Shown one piece after another: positions 50,853-59,397 of a DNA stretch of 64,000 nt. The stretch covers positions 1,488,001-1,552,000 of the forward strand of contig OY761615.1 of assembly GCA_963664845.1 (NCBI GenBank), written 5' to 3'. The position numbers and the translations under genes are program-made. The notes beneath the pieces are model-generated. The model was not told the origin of the DNA. It worked only from the letters and a program-made list of their open reading frames with translations, and did not search any database. How positions within the stretch are numbered: position 1 is the first letter of the stretch; the number at the start of each line of letters is the position of its first letter. The stretch comes from CAIYTF01 sp963664845 (GTDB lineage: Bacteria; Bacteroidota; Ignavibacteria; Ignavibacteriales; Ignavibacteriaceae).

Positions 50853-53306
50853 TTATCTCTTTGGTGTTAATGTCAACTTGTTGGTGTTCTTCTGTATGGA
50901 AGCATTATCCGTGCGAATGCTGAAATACTTTCCGTTTAACCATGCCTCGGTCATGTCTTTATAATGAATGCTCGTGGTAATTCCGGATTGTCCGGTCGGC
51001 TGAACGAACAGCATAACGTCCGGATTCGAAAAATCATATAAATACCGCATTGACGGTCCGAGTACATCGTCAAATGGCTTCGACTTGAATTGCGGTATAT
51101 CTCCATTATACTGAAAAAAATGATACTCGCTGTTACAAATGGTTGTACCGTCTCCGCCAATCGGGAACGGGCCGATATCTACGATATGATCTGCTACGGA
51201 ACTGTTTCCATGAAAGGCATGCTTAAACGTGACATGGTGCAAATTACCCCATTGCCAGTTTTTAATATCCTTTCCATACAACCGTTCAAGCCGCGATAGC
51301 GCATCAACAAGACTCTTGCGCAGAACCATCTCGCGGGTTTCCTTCTGGGGTGTCCGGATATCGTCAAATATCTCTGAGGTGTTTTCTTTCAGCAGCCGTT
51401 CCATTACGCGGTAAGGAATGTTTGCCACGAACACAAATTCATTATAGAGCGACTCACCCAAATCATCCTTTAACGTGTTTTGCAGAAGGTATTCAAAGAA
51501 CATCGCATAAATTGCCGGCGTCTGGGCATCCTTATCAAATTTATAATCCCATTTCTGCAGTAACTGGATTGCCATTCGCAGGTTGTCATCCTTGATATTC
51601 ATACCCTTGAATGCTGCCAGCAGATATTGCACAATCTCTTCCGCGTATGGCGATTTGACATCCATCTGCATGTCTTCGCAGTCTTGCAGCGACAACCGTT
51701 CTTTCGATTCCACCAGTTGCTTGATCCGTGTGATCCTTGATGCGGGTTCCCACAGGTTCGAAATGTAATACGGAAACGAAGCAACTGTTTTATTGTTTGC
51801 CGAGGCTATATAATTCTGTTGAGGGTTATAGAGCTCCGGCATATCGGAGAACGGAACAAAACCCTGCCATTCCTGGTCGCTTCTTGTGCCATCATAAAAA
51901 AATAACGGCGAAACCGATTTCCTCATGGGGAGTTTCGCACCGCATACATACCCAATGTTGCCTTGCCTGTCTGCATAAACAAAATTTTGACCTGGCACGG
52001 TGAACTGGGAAACCCCTTTTTTAAAATCTCCGAACGAGCGTGCGGTATTCAGCGCGTAAAAACCCGAATACTCATCACTTATCTCACTTCCCATCCAGCG
52101 CATCGAAAGCGTACTCTTGGTTTCAACTCCCTGACGAAATAATTTACCGTATGGCTGCACACCGGATACAATCGGACCGCGATGGGTAAGGAACGATTCA
52201 TGAATTACAGGCTGGATTCCTTTAACCTGTATTGTATCAACAACCTTACGCAGTTTGCGCCACTGACCATCGTACCAATAACTTGTTCTGTTCTGATCCA
52301 GACTGTCAACATAGAAATCAGCATCGTCAGCCATAACATTGGTCAAAGCCCAGGCAATTGACTGATTCTTTCCAATCACTACAACTGGCACTCCGGGCAG
52401 AGTAACACCTTCTGCATTCCACTCACCTGCCCTGACACAACAGAAATACCACTTCCCCGGGGTCTGGAACGTCAAGTGTGGGTCATTGGCAATCATAGGT
52501 TTACCGGAAACCGTTTTATTCCCGTTCAGCACCCAATTATTCGATCCAATATGTGTACCCGGCATTCCCATAAAACTCCGGAACGCTTTGTCTGTGTTCA
52601 GAAAGTCCATCACTCCGGGTTCAAAAGCCGTAAGTTTCGACGGAATGATCACGGGTCCGTTCTCCGGAAAATCCGGCAGAAGTTTCATGGCTTTTTCACG
52701 GCCAAGCGCCTGCACAATCTCGGTATACGCATAATCAGACCACCAACTGATATTAAGCTCCCATGCCATCAACCGTATGATCATGATGGAGTGTTCCGGT
52801 TTCCAGTCATACGGGTCATAGCCCAGCACGTCAAATTCAACGGGCAGTTTGTCCCTTTTAGCGTGGAGAAATTCATTCACTCCTGCGGAATAAGCAGTGA
52901 GCATTTTTTTTGTCAGGGGACTTGCGTTCTGATATATCTGCTCAGCAATCCGTTTGATTCCAATTGTCAGAAACATTTGATCGAATGCAACCGTTTTTTC
53001 ACCAAGAACCTCGCTAAGCCTCCCTTCCCCCGCCCTGCGCATCAAATCCATCTGGAAAAGCCGCTCGCGGGCATGAAGGTAACCCATCGCGTAAGCCGCA
53101 TCTTCGGTGTTCGATGCACAGATATAAGGAATGGCTGTTGAATCAAAATATATTTCAGTGTCTCCCCGGAGATTTTCACATGTTATAGTCCCGGAGTATT
53201 CAGGTTCGGCTTTCTTTAATGTGGCAAAAAGGATGAAATACACAATGACCAAAAAAAGGACAACAAATAAAAAAACAAAGCTGCCTTTTAGTAAATATTT
53301 ATTCAT
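50853..53306 (-). CDS. Penicillin-acylase-family N-terminal nucleophile hydrolase
   Basis: The ATG at 53306 (817 residues) is preferred to the TTG two codons earlier. An N-terminal helix (FVFLFVVLFLVIVYFILFA) anchors or exports it. The precursor shows an alpha-subunit region, then the self-cleavage site GTHIG-SNNWVLNG near residue 258, where Ser is the new N-terminal nucleophile, and a beta subunit with PMIANDPHL and AWALTNVMADDADFY. Family members cleave amides in penicillins, acyl-homoserine lactones and related compounds. The substrate here is unknown. It is probably co-transcribed with the ABC-F and YpdA-like genes. Confidence 0.88.
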   Translation of the reverse strand: MNKYLLKGSFVFLFVVLFLVIVYFILFATLKKAEPEYSGTITCENLRGDTEIYFDSTAIPYICASNTEDAAYAMGYLHARERLFQMDLMRRAGEGRLSEVLGEKTVAFDQMFLTIGIKRIAEQIYQNASPLTKKMLTAYSAGVNEFLHAKRDKLPVEFDVLGYDPYDWKPEHSIMIIRLMAWELNISWWSDYAYTEIVQALGREKAMKLLPDFPENGPVIIPSKLTAFEPGVMDFLNTDKAFRSFMGMPGTHIGSNNWVLNGNKTVSGKPMIANDPHLTFQTPGKWYFCCVRAGEWNAEGVTLPGVPVVVIGKNQSIAWALTNVMADDADFYVDSLDQNRTSYWYDGQWRKLRKVVDTIQVKGIQPVIHESFLTHRGPIVSGVQPYGKLFRQGVETKSTLSMRWMGSEISDEYSGFYALNTARSFGDFKKGVSQFTVPGQNFVYADRQGNIGYVCGAKLPMRKSVSPLFFYDGTRSDQEWQGFVPFSDMPELYNPQQNYIASANNKTVASFPYYISNLWEPASRITRIKQLVESKERLSLQDCEDMQMDVKSPYAEEIVQYLLAAFKGMNIKDDNLRMAIQLLQKWDYKFDKDAQTPAIYAMFFEYLLQNTLKDDLGESLYNEFVFVANIPYRVMERLLKENTSEIFDDIRTPQKETREMVLRKSLVDALSRLERLYGKDIKNWQWGNLHHVTFKHAFHGNSSVADHIVDIGPFPIGGDGTTICNSEYHFFQYNGDIPQFKSKPFDDVLGPSMRYLYDFSNPDVMLFVQPTGQSGITTSIHYKDMTEAWLNGKYFSIRTDNASIQKNTNKLTLTPKR

Positions 53307-53765
53307 ATGCAATGAGTAGAGAAATTTCTTTCAGAATGGGCAAAAACCCCATTCGGGGGCTCCTGCCGTTAAAATTATTGTTTAGCCAATGGAATTGACG
53401 GACTTGAAAAGATGCTGCCATCTTAACACGTAAATTTACAAAAGATCACTGTATTAATGAGCATTGGCAAGAGAAAATTTCGGGGTATTTCATTTTGAAC
53501 GGATGCAATTGAGACATATCTGCTCAAATGAAAAAACTTTCAGTTAACCTTATCATTCATCACCCCTATGCCCATAATAAGTCCGTCTGCCACACAAAAC
53601 TTGCATTTGCCAAAGCAAATGCAAGGGACTGTTAATAGCAACAAAAAAGCCGTCCCAATTCCTCAGGGCGGCTTTTTCCTTTGAAATCCAATTCAGGATC
53701 ACTGTTTCTGTTTTTGTAGATTAATCCAATAAATCACACTAATCATCAAAAAGTCACAGTTCAGA
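53307..53765. other. 459-bp intergenic stretch with a palindrome and a terminator
   Basis: No gene is seen. A perfect palindrome with an 11-bp stem and 4-base loop (CTTGCATTTGC/GCAAATGCAAG) lies at 53600-53625 and may be a binding site. A terminator at 53643-53677 follows the T9SS gene. Promoter sequence for the acylase gene should lie in 53307-53590, but no clear consensus was found. Confidence 0.45.
53643..53677 (-). terminator. Terminator of the 53766-58157 gene
   Basis: On the minus strand AAGCCGCCC and GGGACGGCTT form a stem with a bulge, flanked by A-rich and T-rich runs on both sides, so it could work in either direction. It lies about 90 bases after the stop of the large surface protein gene. 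Confidence 0.7.
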
Positions 53766-56700
53766 CTACTTCAACAATATCATCTTCTTGGACATTACGT
53801 TCTTGCCCGCTTCAATTCGGTAAAGGTAGATGCCGCTGGACAGATTCGCCGCATTGAAATTAACCGTGTAGAATCCTGCATCTCTGACTTCTGAATTGAT
53901 CAGGGTGACTACTTCTTTACCAAGTACGTCAAATATTTTGAGCGTGACTTTCTCAGAAGTTGGCAGCTCAAAACGGATGGACGTTGCCGGATTGAACGGA
54001 TTCGGATAATTCTGCTGCAAAGCAAATTTTGTCGGAATCAGTTTCCTGGTGTCTTTAATGCCGGTCAATGGTGAATTGTTTTTAAATAGCTTTCCGGTTG
54101 AAGAAGATGCAAACAGGGAGCCATTTGGTCCGGGATAGGTTGTTGATACACCAAAGCCACCCAGTCCCAAATAGTTCCAGCTGACACCGAGATCAGCGGA
54201 TCCGTAAATTCCGAATAACCATGATGAGACAAAGATGTTGTCAGAACCGTCTACGCGGATAGCGTAAATAGGTCCCGCCGGCAGGCCATCCATGTGTGCC
54301 CAGGTATTGCCGTTGTCATAGGAACGATAGACACCGTCAGTCAGTGTTCCAACAAACAATATCCCGTCACTGCTTTTGTTCATGCAGGTGATGAAATCGT
54401 ACGGAACCGCCATATCCATCCAGGTATTCGCAAAATCATAAGTTGCCGCAACACCTTTTCCGAATGTACCGGCAAAAACGGTGTACTGCGGTGCATTTTT
54501 TGTCCTGTCAAGCAATGCATGGATAACAGTACTGCTCAAATTGTCATTCTTCTGTGTCCAGTTGTAACCCCTATCGCTGGAACGATAAATACCAAAAGAC
54601 CAGGTTCCAGCATAAACATACCCGCCGCTTCCGAACAAAATTGCACGGACTTCTTTCCCCACCAGGAATGTCGTCCAGGTTGCCCCGGCATCGTTAGAAC
54701 GGTAGAGTCCTGATTCGGTTGCCGCAAAGATATGACCGCTGTCATTGACTGCCAGTTGGTGAATATACGCGACAGGAGTCATCGATGCATTAATTACATT
54801 TCCCAGAACACCGTTATTGTCAACGCGATAAATTTTCCCGAGGTTTGTGCCGGCAAGAACCGTGTTGGCATCAAGTCGTGTCATTGAAAGCACCATCTCG
54901 TTTACGGGAAGCACTGATGCCACCGTCCAGGTGCCGTTACCCGCATGACCGTAAGGTGCGGTTGTGTTGATCACAACAGTTGCGGGAACAACGTTGTTTC
55001 CCGATACCGGATCAGTGGAAAAACTTGAAACTACGAGCGGCGTAAAGCTTATGGTCCTGTTAAGAGGTATGTAGCCTACGAAGCCGTGATTCTGTGCCGC
55101 TGTGAATGAGGTCAAATCGTTGGAGAACAGTTGTCCGCGGAAAAGTGAACCGGTGGCCTTAACTGTTGCAAAAGGCGCAAGTACGGTACCGTCTATTGAT
55201 GCACCAATGATGTTCAAATTGGTCGCGTGCGGAAAATTGAACAACACAAAGTTATCAAGATTGTTGTTCAGATCTACCGCACTTCCGGTGGTTTGCAATG
55301 TTGAACCGCCGACATTAACCACTGCAACTGAACCATTGGGCACTATTACTGAGAAGTTTGATGCAGCCTGGAATTGCGCCCCACTCACCGTAAACACATT
55401 CAGATAAATGTCTGTACCTGTCAGGGTGACAGCACCGCCGCTGACAGTGGTGGTTCCATTCACATCATAGCCGTCAAGCGCACTTGAGAGCCCATTGAGA
55501 TAGGCTCCCTGTGAAGCAAAGTCTATCGGAGATGAATGAACGAGCGATCCATTCGGATAGGAAACTGAACCTACAGGTAGATTGGTTGTGTTGCCGTATG
55601 CAACGTTTCCATTATGCACCACACCAGACGGAAAATTCAAATCATGCCCAACTACAACAACATCCGGAATCGTGGGTCTGGCACGAAGCTGACCTCCGAT
55701 ATCGGCTGAGCCGGTAACGGTCATATCGTGTCCAACGGCAATTTTGCCGCCAACATTGGCACCTACCAGAGTAGCATCATGCTTGGTAAACACGTTAAAA
55801 TCGTAAAAACTTCTGAAGTCATATGCCTGGTTAAAATAATCAACCGTATCAATGACAGTCAGGCTTGCTGAAGAACCCATGACAAGCGTGCCGACATTCC
55901 AAATACCGGTATTGGGATCGTACGTTGAACTCACCGCATTTGAACTTCCATACTTGAATCCCCGGGGAATTGATGCATGTAAGATCACTGCTTTGGCAGT
56001 ATCGGGACCATTGTTGGTGATGGTAAAGTGATAGGTGAGCACGTCAAGATTCTTGGGCGTGGCATTATCCACAGTCGATGTTATTGCAAGATCAGCGCTT
56101 GGCGGCAACGTTGTAACTTTTATGGTGTCCGAATTGCTGCTGGTTCCTGATGCATTATATGCCCGGACACGATAGAAATAGGGGTAACCCGGGACCAATG
56201 AATTAACTGTAAACGTAGTCACATTTCCCACATCGTGATTCTGGAGGCCCGAAAGGAAGACGGTAAAGGTACTGTCCTTTGCAGCATCAAGGTAATATCC
56301 TGCTGCGCCGGTAGAAGCATTCCAGTTGGCACTAAAGCTATATCGGGTGATTGTTGTTCCTGCCGTGGCAACAGGCGCAGCCGATATGGTTATCAGAGTA
56401 ACGTCGTTTGAGTTTACACTCGTTCCGCCGGTGTTATACGCACGCACGCGGTACCAATAATCTGTGCCCGGAGTCAGATTCGTATTAACTGCATAAGTGG
56501 TAACATTCGTTACATCAAGGTTTTGATAGCCCGATACAAAAGTGGAAAACGTGTTATCTGTGGCAACATCAAGCCGGTAACCGGTTGCTCCGGTAGACGC
56601 ACTCCATGATGCGGTAAAACTGTTGCTTGAAATAGCACCGGCAGCATTTGCGGTTGGAGCTGCAGGCACCGTAAATAGCGAAATTGTTCCCGAACTTAAA

Positions 56701-58157
56701 CTTGTTCCACCGCCATTATAAGCACGTACGCGGTAAAAATAATTGATCCCGGGATTTAAATTAGTGTTAACAGAATAGGTGGTCGCATTACCAACATCCA
56801 GATCCTGGTAACCTGATACGTATGAAGCAAATAAATTATCTGTTGCAACATCAAGTTTGAATCCGGTCGTTCCGGTCGGACTGCTCCATGATGCTGAAAA
56901 ACTGTTTGTTGTTATCGCAGTTGCAGCATTAGCCGTTGGCGCCGCTGCAATCGTGGTTAACGAAATGGTCCCGGAAGAGAGTCCTGTACCACTTGCATCA
57001 TAAGCACGTACGCGATAGAAATAATTTGTGCCCGATGAAAGACCGCTGTTCACCACATACGTGGTAACGTTGGTAACATCAAGATTATTGTAGCCAGCAA
57101 CCGGTGAGGTGAACAGGTTATCAGTGGCAACGTCCAAACGGTAACCCGCTGCACCCGTGGTGGCATTCCAGTTCGCTGAAAAAGCGGCTGTACCAATTGC
57201 AGTTGCAGCCGTAGCGATTGGAGCATCAGGAACCGTAATAAGTGTAATATCAGTGGAATAAAGGCTTGCGGTAAATGCGTTGTAGGCACGAACACGATAC
57301 CAGTAATTCGTTCCCGCAGTTAGATTTGTATTTACGGTGTACGATGTTACGTTGTTTACATCAACATCCTGATAGCCGGAAACAAAAGTGGTAAACGAAT
57401 TATCGGTTGCAACATCAAGACGGTAGCCGGTTGCATTGGTTACAGCGCTCCATGAAGCAGAAAAACTTGTTGCGGTGATTGATGCCGCTGCATTGGCTGT
57501 TGGAATTGCCAGAAGCGTGTTAAGCCCTATGGACCCGGAGCTAATACTGGTACCGCCTGACGTGTATGCACGTAAACGATAATAATAATAGGTGCCCGGC
57601 GAAAGGTTCGTGTTAACCGTGAATGAATAAACGTTTCCAAGGTCAAGGTCTTCATAGCCGGTAACAAAGGAGCCAAAATTAACATCTGTTGAAACATCCA
57701 ACCTGTAACCCGCTGCACCTCCGACAGGTAAGAACCAGCTTCCCGTGAAACTATTCGCCGTGATTGAACCGGCCAGGTTTAACACGGGTGGGACAGGAAC
57801 AGTCGTAAGTGAAACGATTCCGGAGGTGTTGATATCTCCACCTCCGTCATAGGCCGTCACCCGGTAATAATAATTCGTACCCGGAGTTAATCCGGTAACG
57901 GAAGAGGAAAGATTTGCCCCAACATCAAGTCCGTTATAACCTGCGACAAAAGTATTAAATTGATTATCCGTGGCAACATCGAGTTTATATCCGGTTGCAC
58001 TGCCATTGGCTGTCCACGATGCGGTGAAATCAACAGTAGTTATCCCAGTTGCAGGATTGGCAGTCTGAGCCTGTAAAAAGCTGAAACACCCCAGCAACAG
58101 AAACATGGCCACTGCCGCTCTGGCTGATGTTCTAAATGGTAAAAAAGCTTTGCTCAT
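53766..58157 (-). CDS. Giant T9SS surface protein: seven FN3 repeats, DUF11, choice-of-anchor A domain, BNR-like repeats
   Basis: This 1463-residue secreted protein has a signal peptide (cleavage near LQAQ) and then seven FN3-like repeats of about 95 residues (residues 30-690). Each repeat has a conserved GYRLDVATD-type strand and a YYRVRAY strand. A DUF11-type domain follows at about 700-790 (ADLAITSTVDNATPK), then a choice-of-anchor A domain at about 800-1060 (AYDFRSFYDFNVFTKHDAT, VGHDMTVTGSADIGGQLRA). About five BNR/sialidase-type repeats (GIYRSSDRGYNWTQKN) come next, and the protein ends in a T9SS signal (NYPNPFNPATSIRFELP, final LLK). It is probably an adhesin-like cell-surface protein. 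Its ligand is unknown. Confidence 0.8.
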   Translation of the reverse strand: MSKAFLPFRTSARAAVAMFLLLGCFSFLQAQTANPATGITTVDFTASWTANGSATGYKLDVATDNQFNTFVAGYNGLDVGANLSSSVTGLTPGTNYYYRVTAYDGGGDINTSGIVSLTTVPVPPVLNLAGSITANSFTGSWFLPVGGAAGYRLDVSTDVNFGSFVTGYEDLDLGNVYSFTVNTNLSPGTYYYYRLRAYTSGGTSISSGSIGLNTLLAIPTANAAASITATSFSASWSAVTNATGYRLDVATDNSFTTFVSGYQDVDVNNVTSYTVNTNLTAGTNYWYRVRAYNAFTASLYSTDITLITVPDAPIATAATAIGTAAFSANWNATTGAAGYRLDVATDNLFTSPVAGYNNLDVTNVTTYVVNSGLSSGTNYFYRVRAYDASGTGLSSGTISLTTIAAAPTANAATAITTNSFSASWSSPTGTTGFKLDVATDNLFASYVSGYQDLDVGNATTYSVNTNLNPGINYFYRVRAYNGGGTSLSSGTISLFTVPAAPTANAAGAISSNSFTASWSASTGATGYRLDVATDNTFSTFVSGYQNLDVTNVTTYAVNTNLTPGTDYWYRVRAYNTGGTSVNSNDVTLITISAAPVATAGTTITRYSFSANWNASTGAAGYYLDAAKDSTFTVFLSGLQNHDVGNVTTFTVNSLVPGYPYFYRVRAYNASGTSSNSDTIKVTTLPPSADLAITSTVDNATPKNLDVLTYHFTITNNGPDTAKAVILHASIPRGFKYGSSNAVSSTYDPNTGIWNVGTLVMGSSASLTVIDTVDYFNQAYDFRSFYDFNVFTKHDATLVGANVGGKIAVGHDMTVTGSADIGGQLRARPTIPDVVVVGHDLNFPSGVVHNGNVAYGNTTNLPVGSVSYPNGSLVHSSPIDFASQGAYLNGLSSALDGYDVNGTTTVSGGAVTLTGTDIYLNVFTVSGAQFQAASNFSVIVPNGSVAVVNVGGSTLQTTGSAVDLNNNLDNFVLFNFPHATNLNIIGASIDGTVLAPFATVKATGSLFRGQLFSNDLTSFTAAQNHGFVGYIPLNRTISFTPLVVSSFSTDPVSGNNVVPATVVINTTAPYGHAGNGTWTVASVLPVNEMVLSMTRLDANTVLAGTNLGKIYRVDNNGVLGNVINASMTPVAYIHQLAVNDSGHIFAATESGLYRSNDAGATWTTFLVGKEVRAILFGSGGYVYAGTWSFGIYRSSDRGYNWTQKNDNLSSTVIHALLDRTKNAPQYTVFAGTFGKGVAATYDFANTWMDMAVPYDFITCMNKSSDGILFVGTLTDGVYRSYDNGNTWAHMDGLPAGPIYAIRVDGSDNIFVSSWLFGIYGSADLGVSWNYLGLGGFGVSTTYPGPNGSLFASSSTGKLFKNNSPLTGIKDTRKLIPTKFALQQNYPNPFNPATSIRFELPTSEKVTLKIFDVLGKEVVTLINSEVRDAGFYTVNFNAANLSSGIYLYRIEAGKNVMSKKMILLK

Positions 58158-58537
58158 ATTTATCCTTTTTGGAGTTTATTAAAATCGTATCTGAAATATC
58201 ATTTCAAAAAAAACTGCAGCCTTAAAAAACTGATCATTTTTCAACATGTGCAATACCGCTGCTTTGCATCAGCAACAAAAAACTCCCGAACCGGTTGGTT
58301 CAGCTGTTTTTTGCCATAGGAGCCGGTTGCACACAATAAGCCAATATTAGTAGCTGAATTTGGTCAAAAAAACAGCTTATTGGAACAGATTTTCGATAAA
58401 TGGGCCTGTTTTTTCGACGAAATGAGAATAGGACAACAAGTAACACACAATACTATAATAAATAAGTTCCGGCAGTTTTGCAAATTGAAAAAATCGGCGC
58501 CCCTGGTGGATGAATCTGAGTGAATATAAAAAAAGGA

Positions 58538-58570
58538 GTCGCCCTGAAATGACCAGAACGGCTCCCAATT
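58538..58570 (-). terminator. Relic copy of a T9SS-gene terminator
   Basis: The minus strand carries GGAGCCGTTCTGG, a short loop, then CAGGGCGACTCC followed by TTTTTTT. This and the adjoining 30 bases (TGACTATTGCGAAA on the plus strand) resemble 59339-59398, the end and terminator of the 59398 gene, but no gene ends here. Confidence 0.5.
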
Positions 58571-58889
58571 CGCTATGACTATTGCGAAATAGTTTCCGTA
58601 ATTAAGCTATTTGTCTTCCCATATTATGTGTTGGGTCACACACCCTTTGAGTTCGCCAAAACCCTGATGACCGTCGGCACATAACAAAACCCAAATATCA
58701 AGTGATACGGCCTCCCTCGCCTTGTTGGGCACTGGGGTCAGCCTAACAATTATGCATAATTCCATTGGAAACTCTCACTTCCAAATATCGCCGCTTCTCT
58801 GCTTTTAGCCGCCAATAATGCGGATATTCTACTCCCCTCTTTCTCAAGAGAAAGGCCGGGGGTGAGCTATATTTACCAGGTCCAACAAA

Positions 58890-58925
58890 GTTGACACCAT
58901 TGGCCTATTGAGCAATGATGTCAAC
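58890..58925. repeat. Short inverted repeat ending in GTCAAC
   Basis: GTTGACACCATTG faces CAATGATGTCAAC across a 10-base spacer with one mismatch. It shares the GTCAAC(TTAAC) edge with the 58964-59254 element just downstream and may be a reduced or solo copy of its ends. Confidence 0.45.
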
Positions 58926-58963
58926 TTAACATTTTCTTGAAGAGTGCCATTCCCGTGAAGGCT

Positions 58964-59254
58964 CATAGGCGTCAACTTAACGAGCACAATGGACGAATGT
59001 CATTCCCGTGAAAATTGAGTTCAACGAAATCCCGTTTCAAGCGGGACGCGTGTCCCGATCCTATCGGGGGGAATCTACCTTCCTCAAGCCCTGGAAAGCT
59101 TCGGCAGCTAACCAGTTTTTGCAATTCGTGTATTTCATGCATTGCTCATAGAGAGGAGAATTATAACTCCGCTAACAACTTATTCTTACGAAAGTTAGCT
59201 ATTAGCGATCCTGCAAACAGGGGCTATTTACACTCTTCTTAGTTGACGCCTATG
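58964..59254. mobile_element. MITE-like element with terminal inverted repeats, copy 1
   Basis: This element of about 291 bp begins CATAGGCGTCAACTTAACG and ends with the near-exact inverse (TTAGTTGACGCCTATG). The interior contains smaller palindromes (CCCGTTTCAAGCGGG, GGACGCGTGTCC) and no credible gene. A second copy lies at 62361-62652. No transposase is encoded, so any movement would need one supplied from elsewhere. Confidence 0.6.
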
Positions 59255-59329
59255 CGCGAAGGCTGGAATCTACCTTATTCGAGTTGTCAACATCTGCCGA
59301 TAAACACTAAGTTGACACAAGGGCTGCGC

Positions 59330-59371
59330 AAAAATAAAATGAGCCGTCCTGAAAAAATCAGAACGGCTCAT
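59330..59371 (-). terminator. Rho-independent terminator of the 59398-61926 gene
   Basis: On the minus strand ATGAGCCGTTCTGA pairs with TCAGGACGGCTCAT (wobble pairs included) around a T-rich 5-base loop and is followed by a T-rich run. It lies 27 bases after the stop codon. Confidence 0.9.
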
Positions 59372-59397
59372 TATTCGCCGTGACTATTGCGAAAAAA

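Larger units (their letters stand above)
58158..59397. other. 1.24-kb intergenic region with repeats and a relic terminator
   Basis: No real gene is seen. It holds a terminator-like copy (58538-58570), a short inverted repeat (58890-58925), a TIR-flanked element (58964-59254) and the true terminator of the next gene (59330-59371). A leader-like segment with GAACC/GGTTC and T-rich runs precedes the giant surface gene (about 58250-58330). Confidence 0.5.

Noticed and set aside
59015..59242. Plus-strand frames inside the MITE-like copies (59015-59242 and 62405-62596)
   Set aside because: Different frames are open in the two copies and stops interrupt the shared frame, so coding is unlikely.
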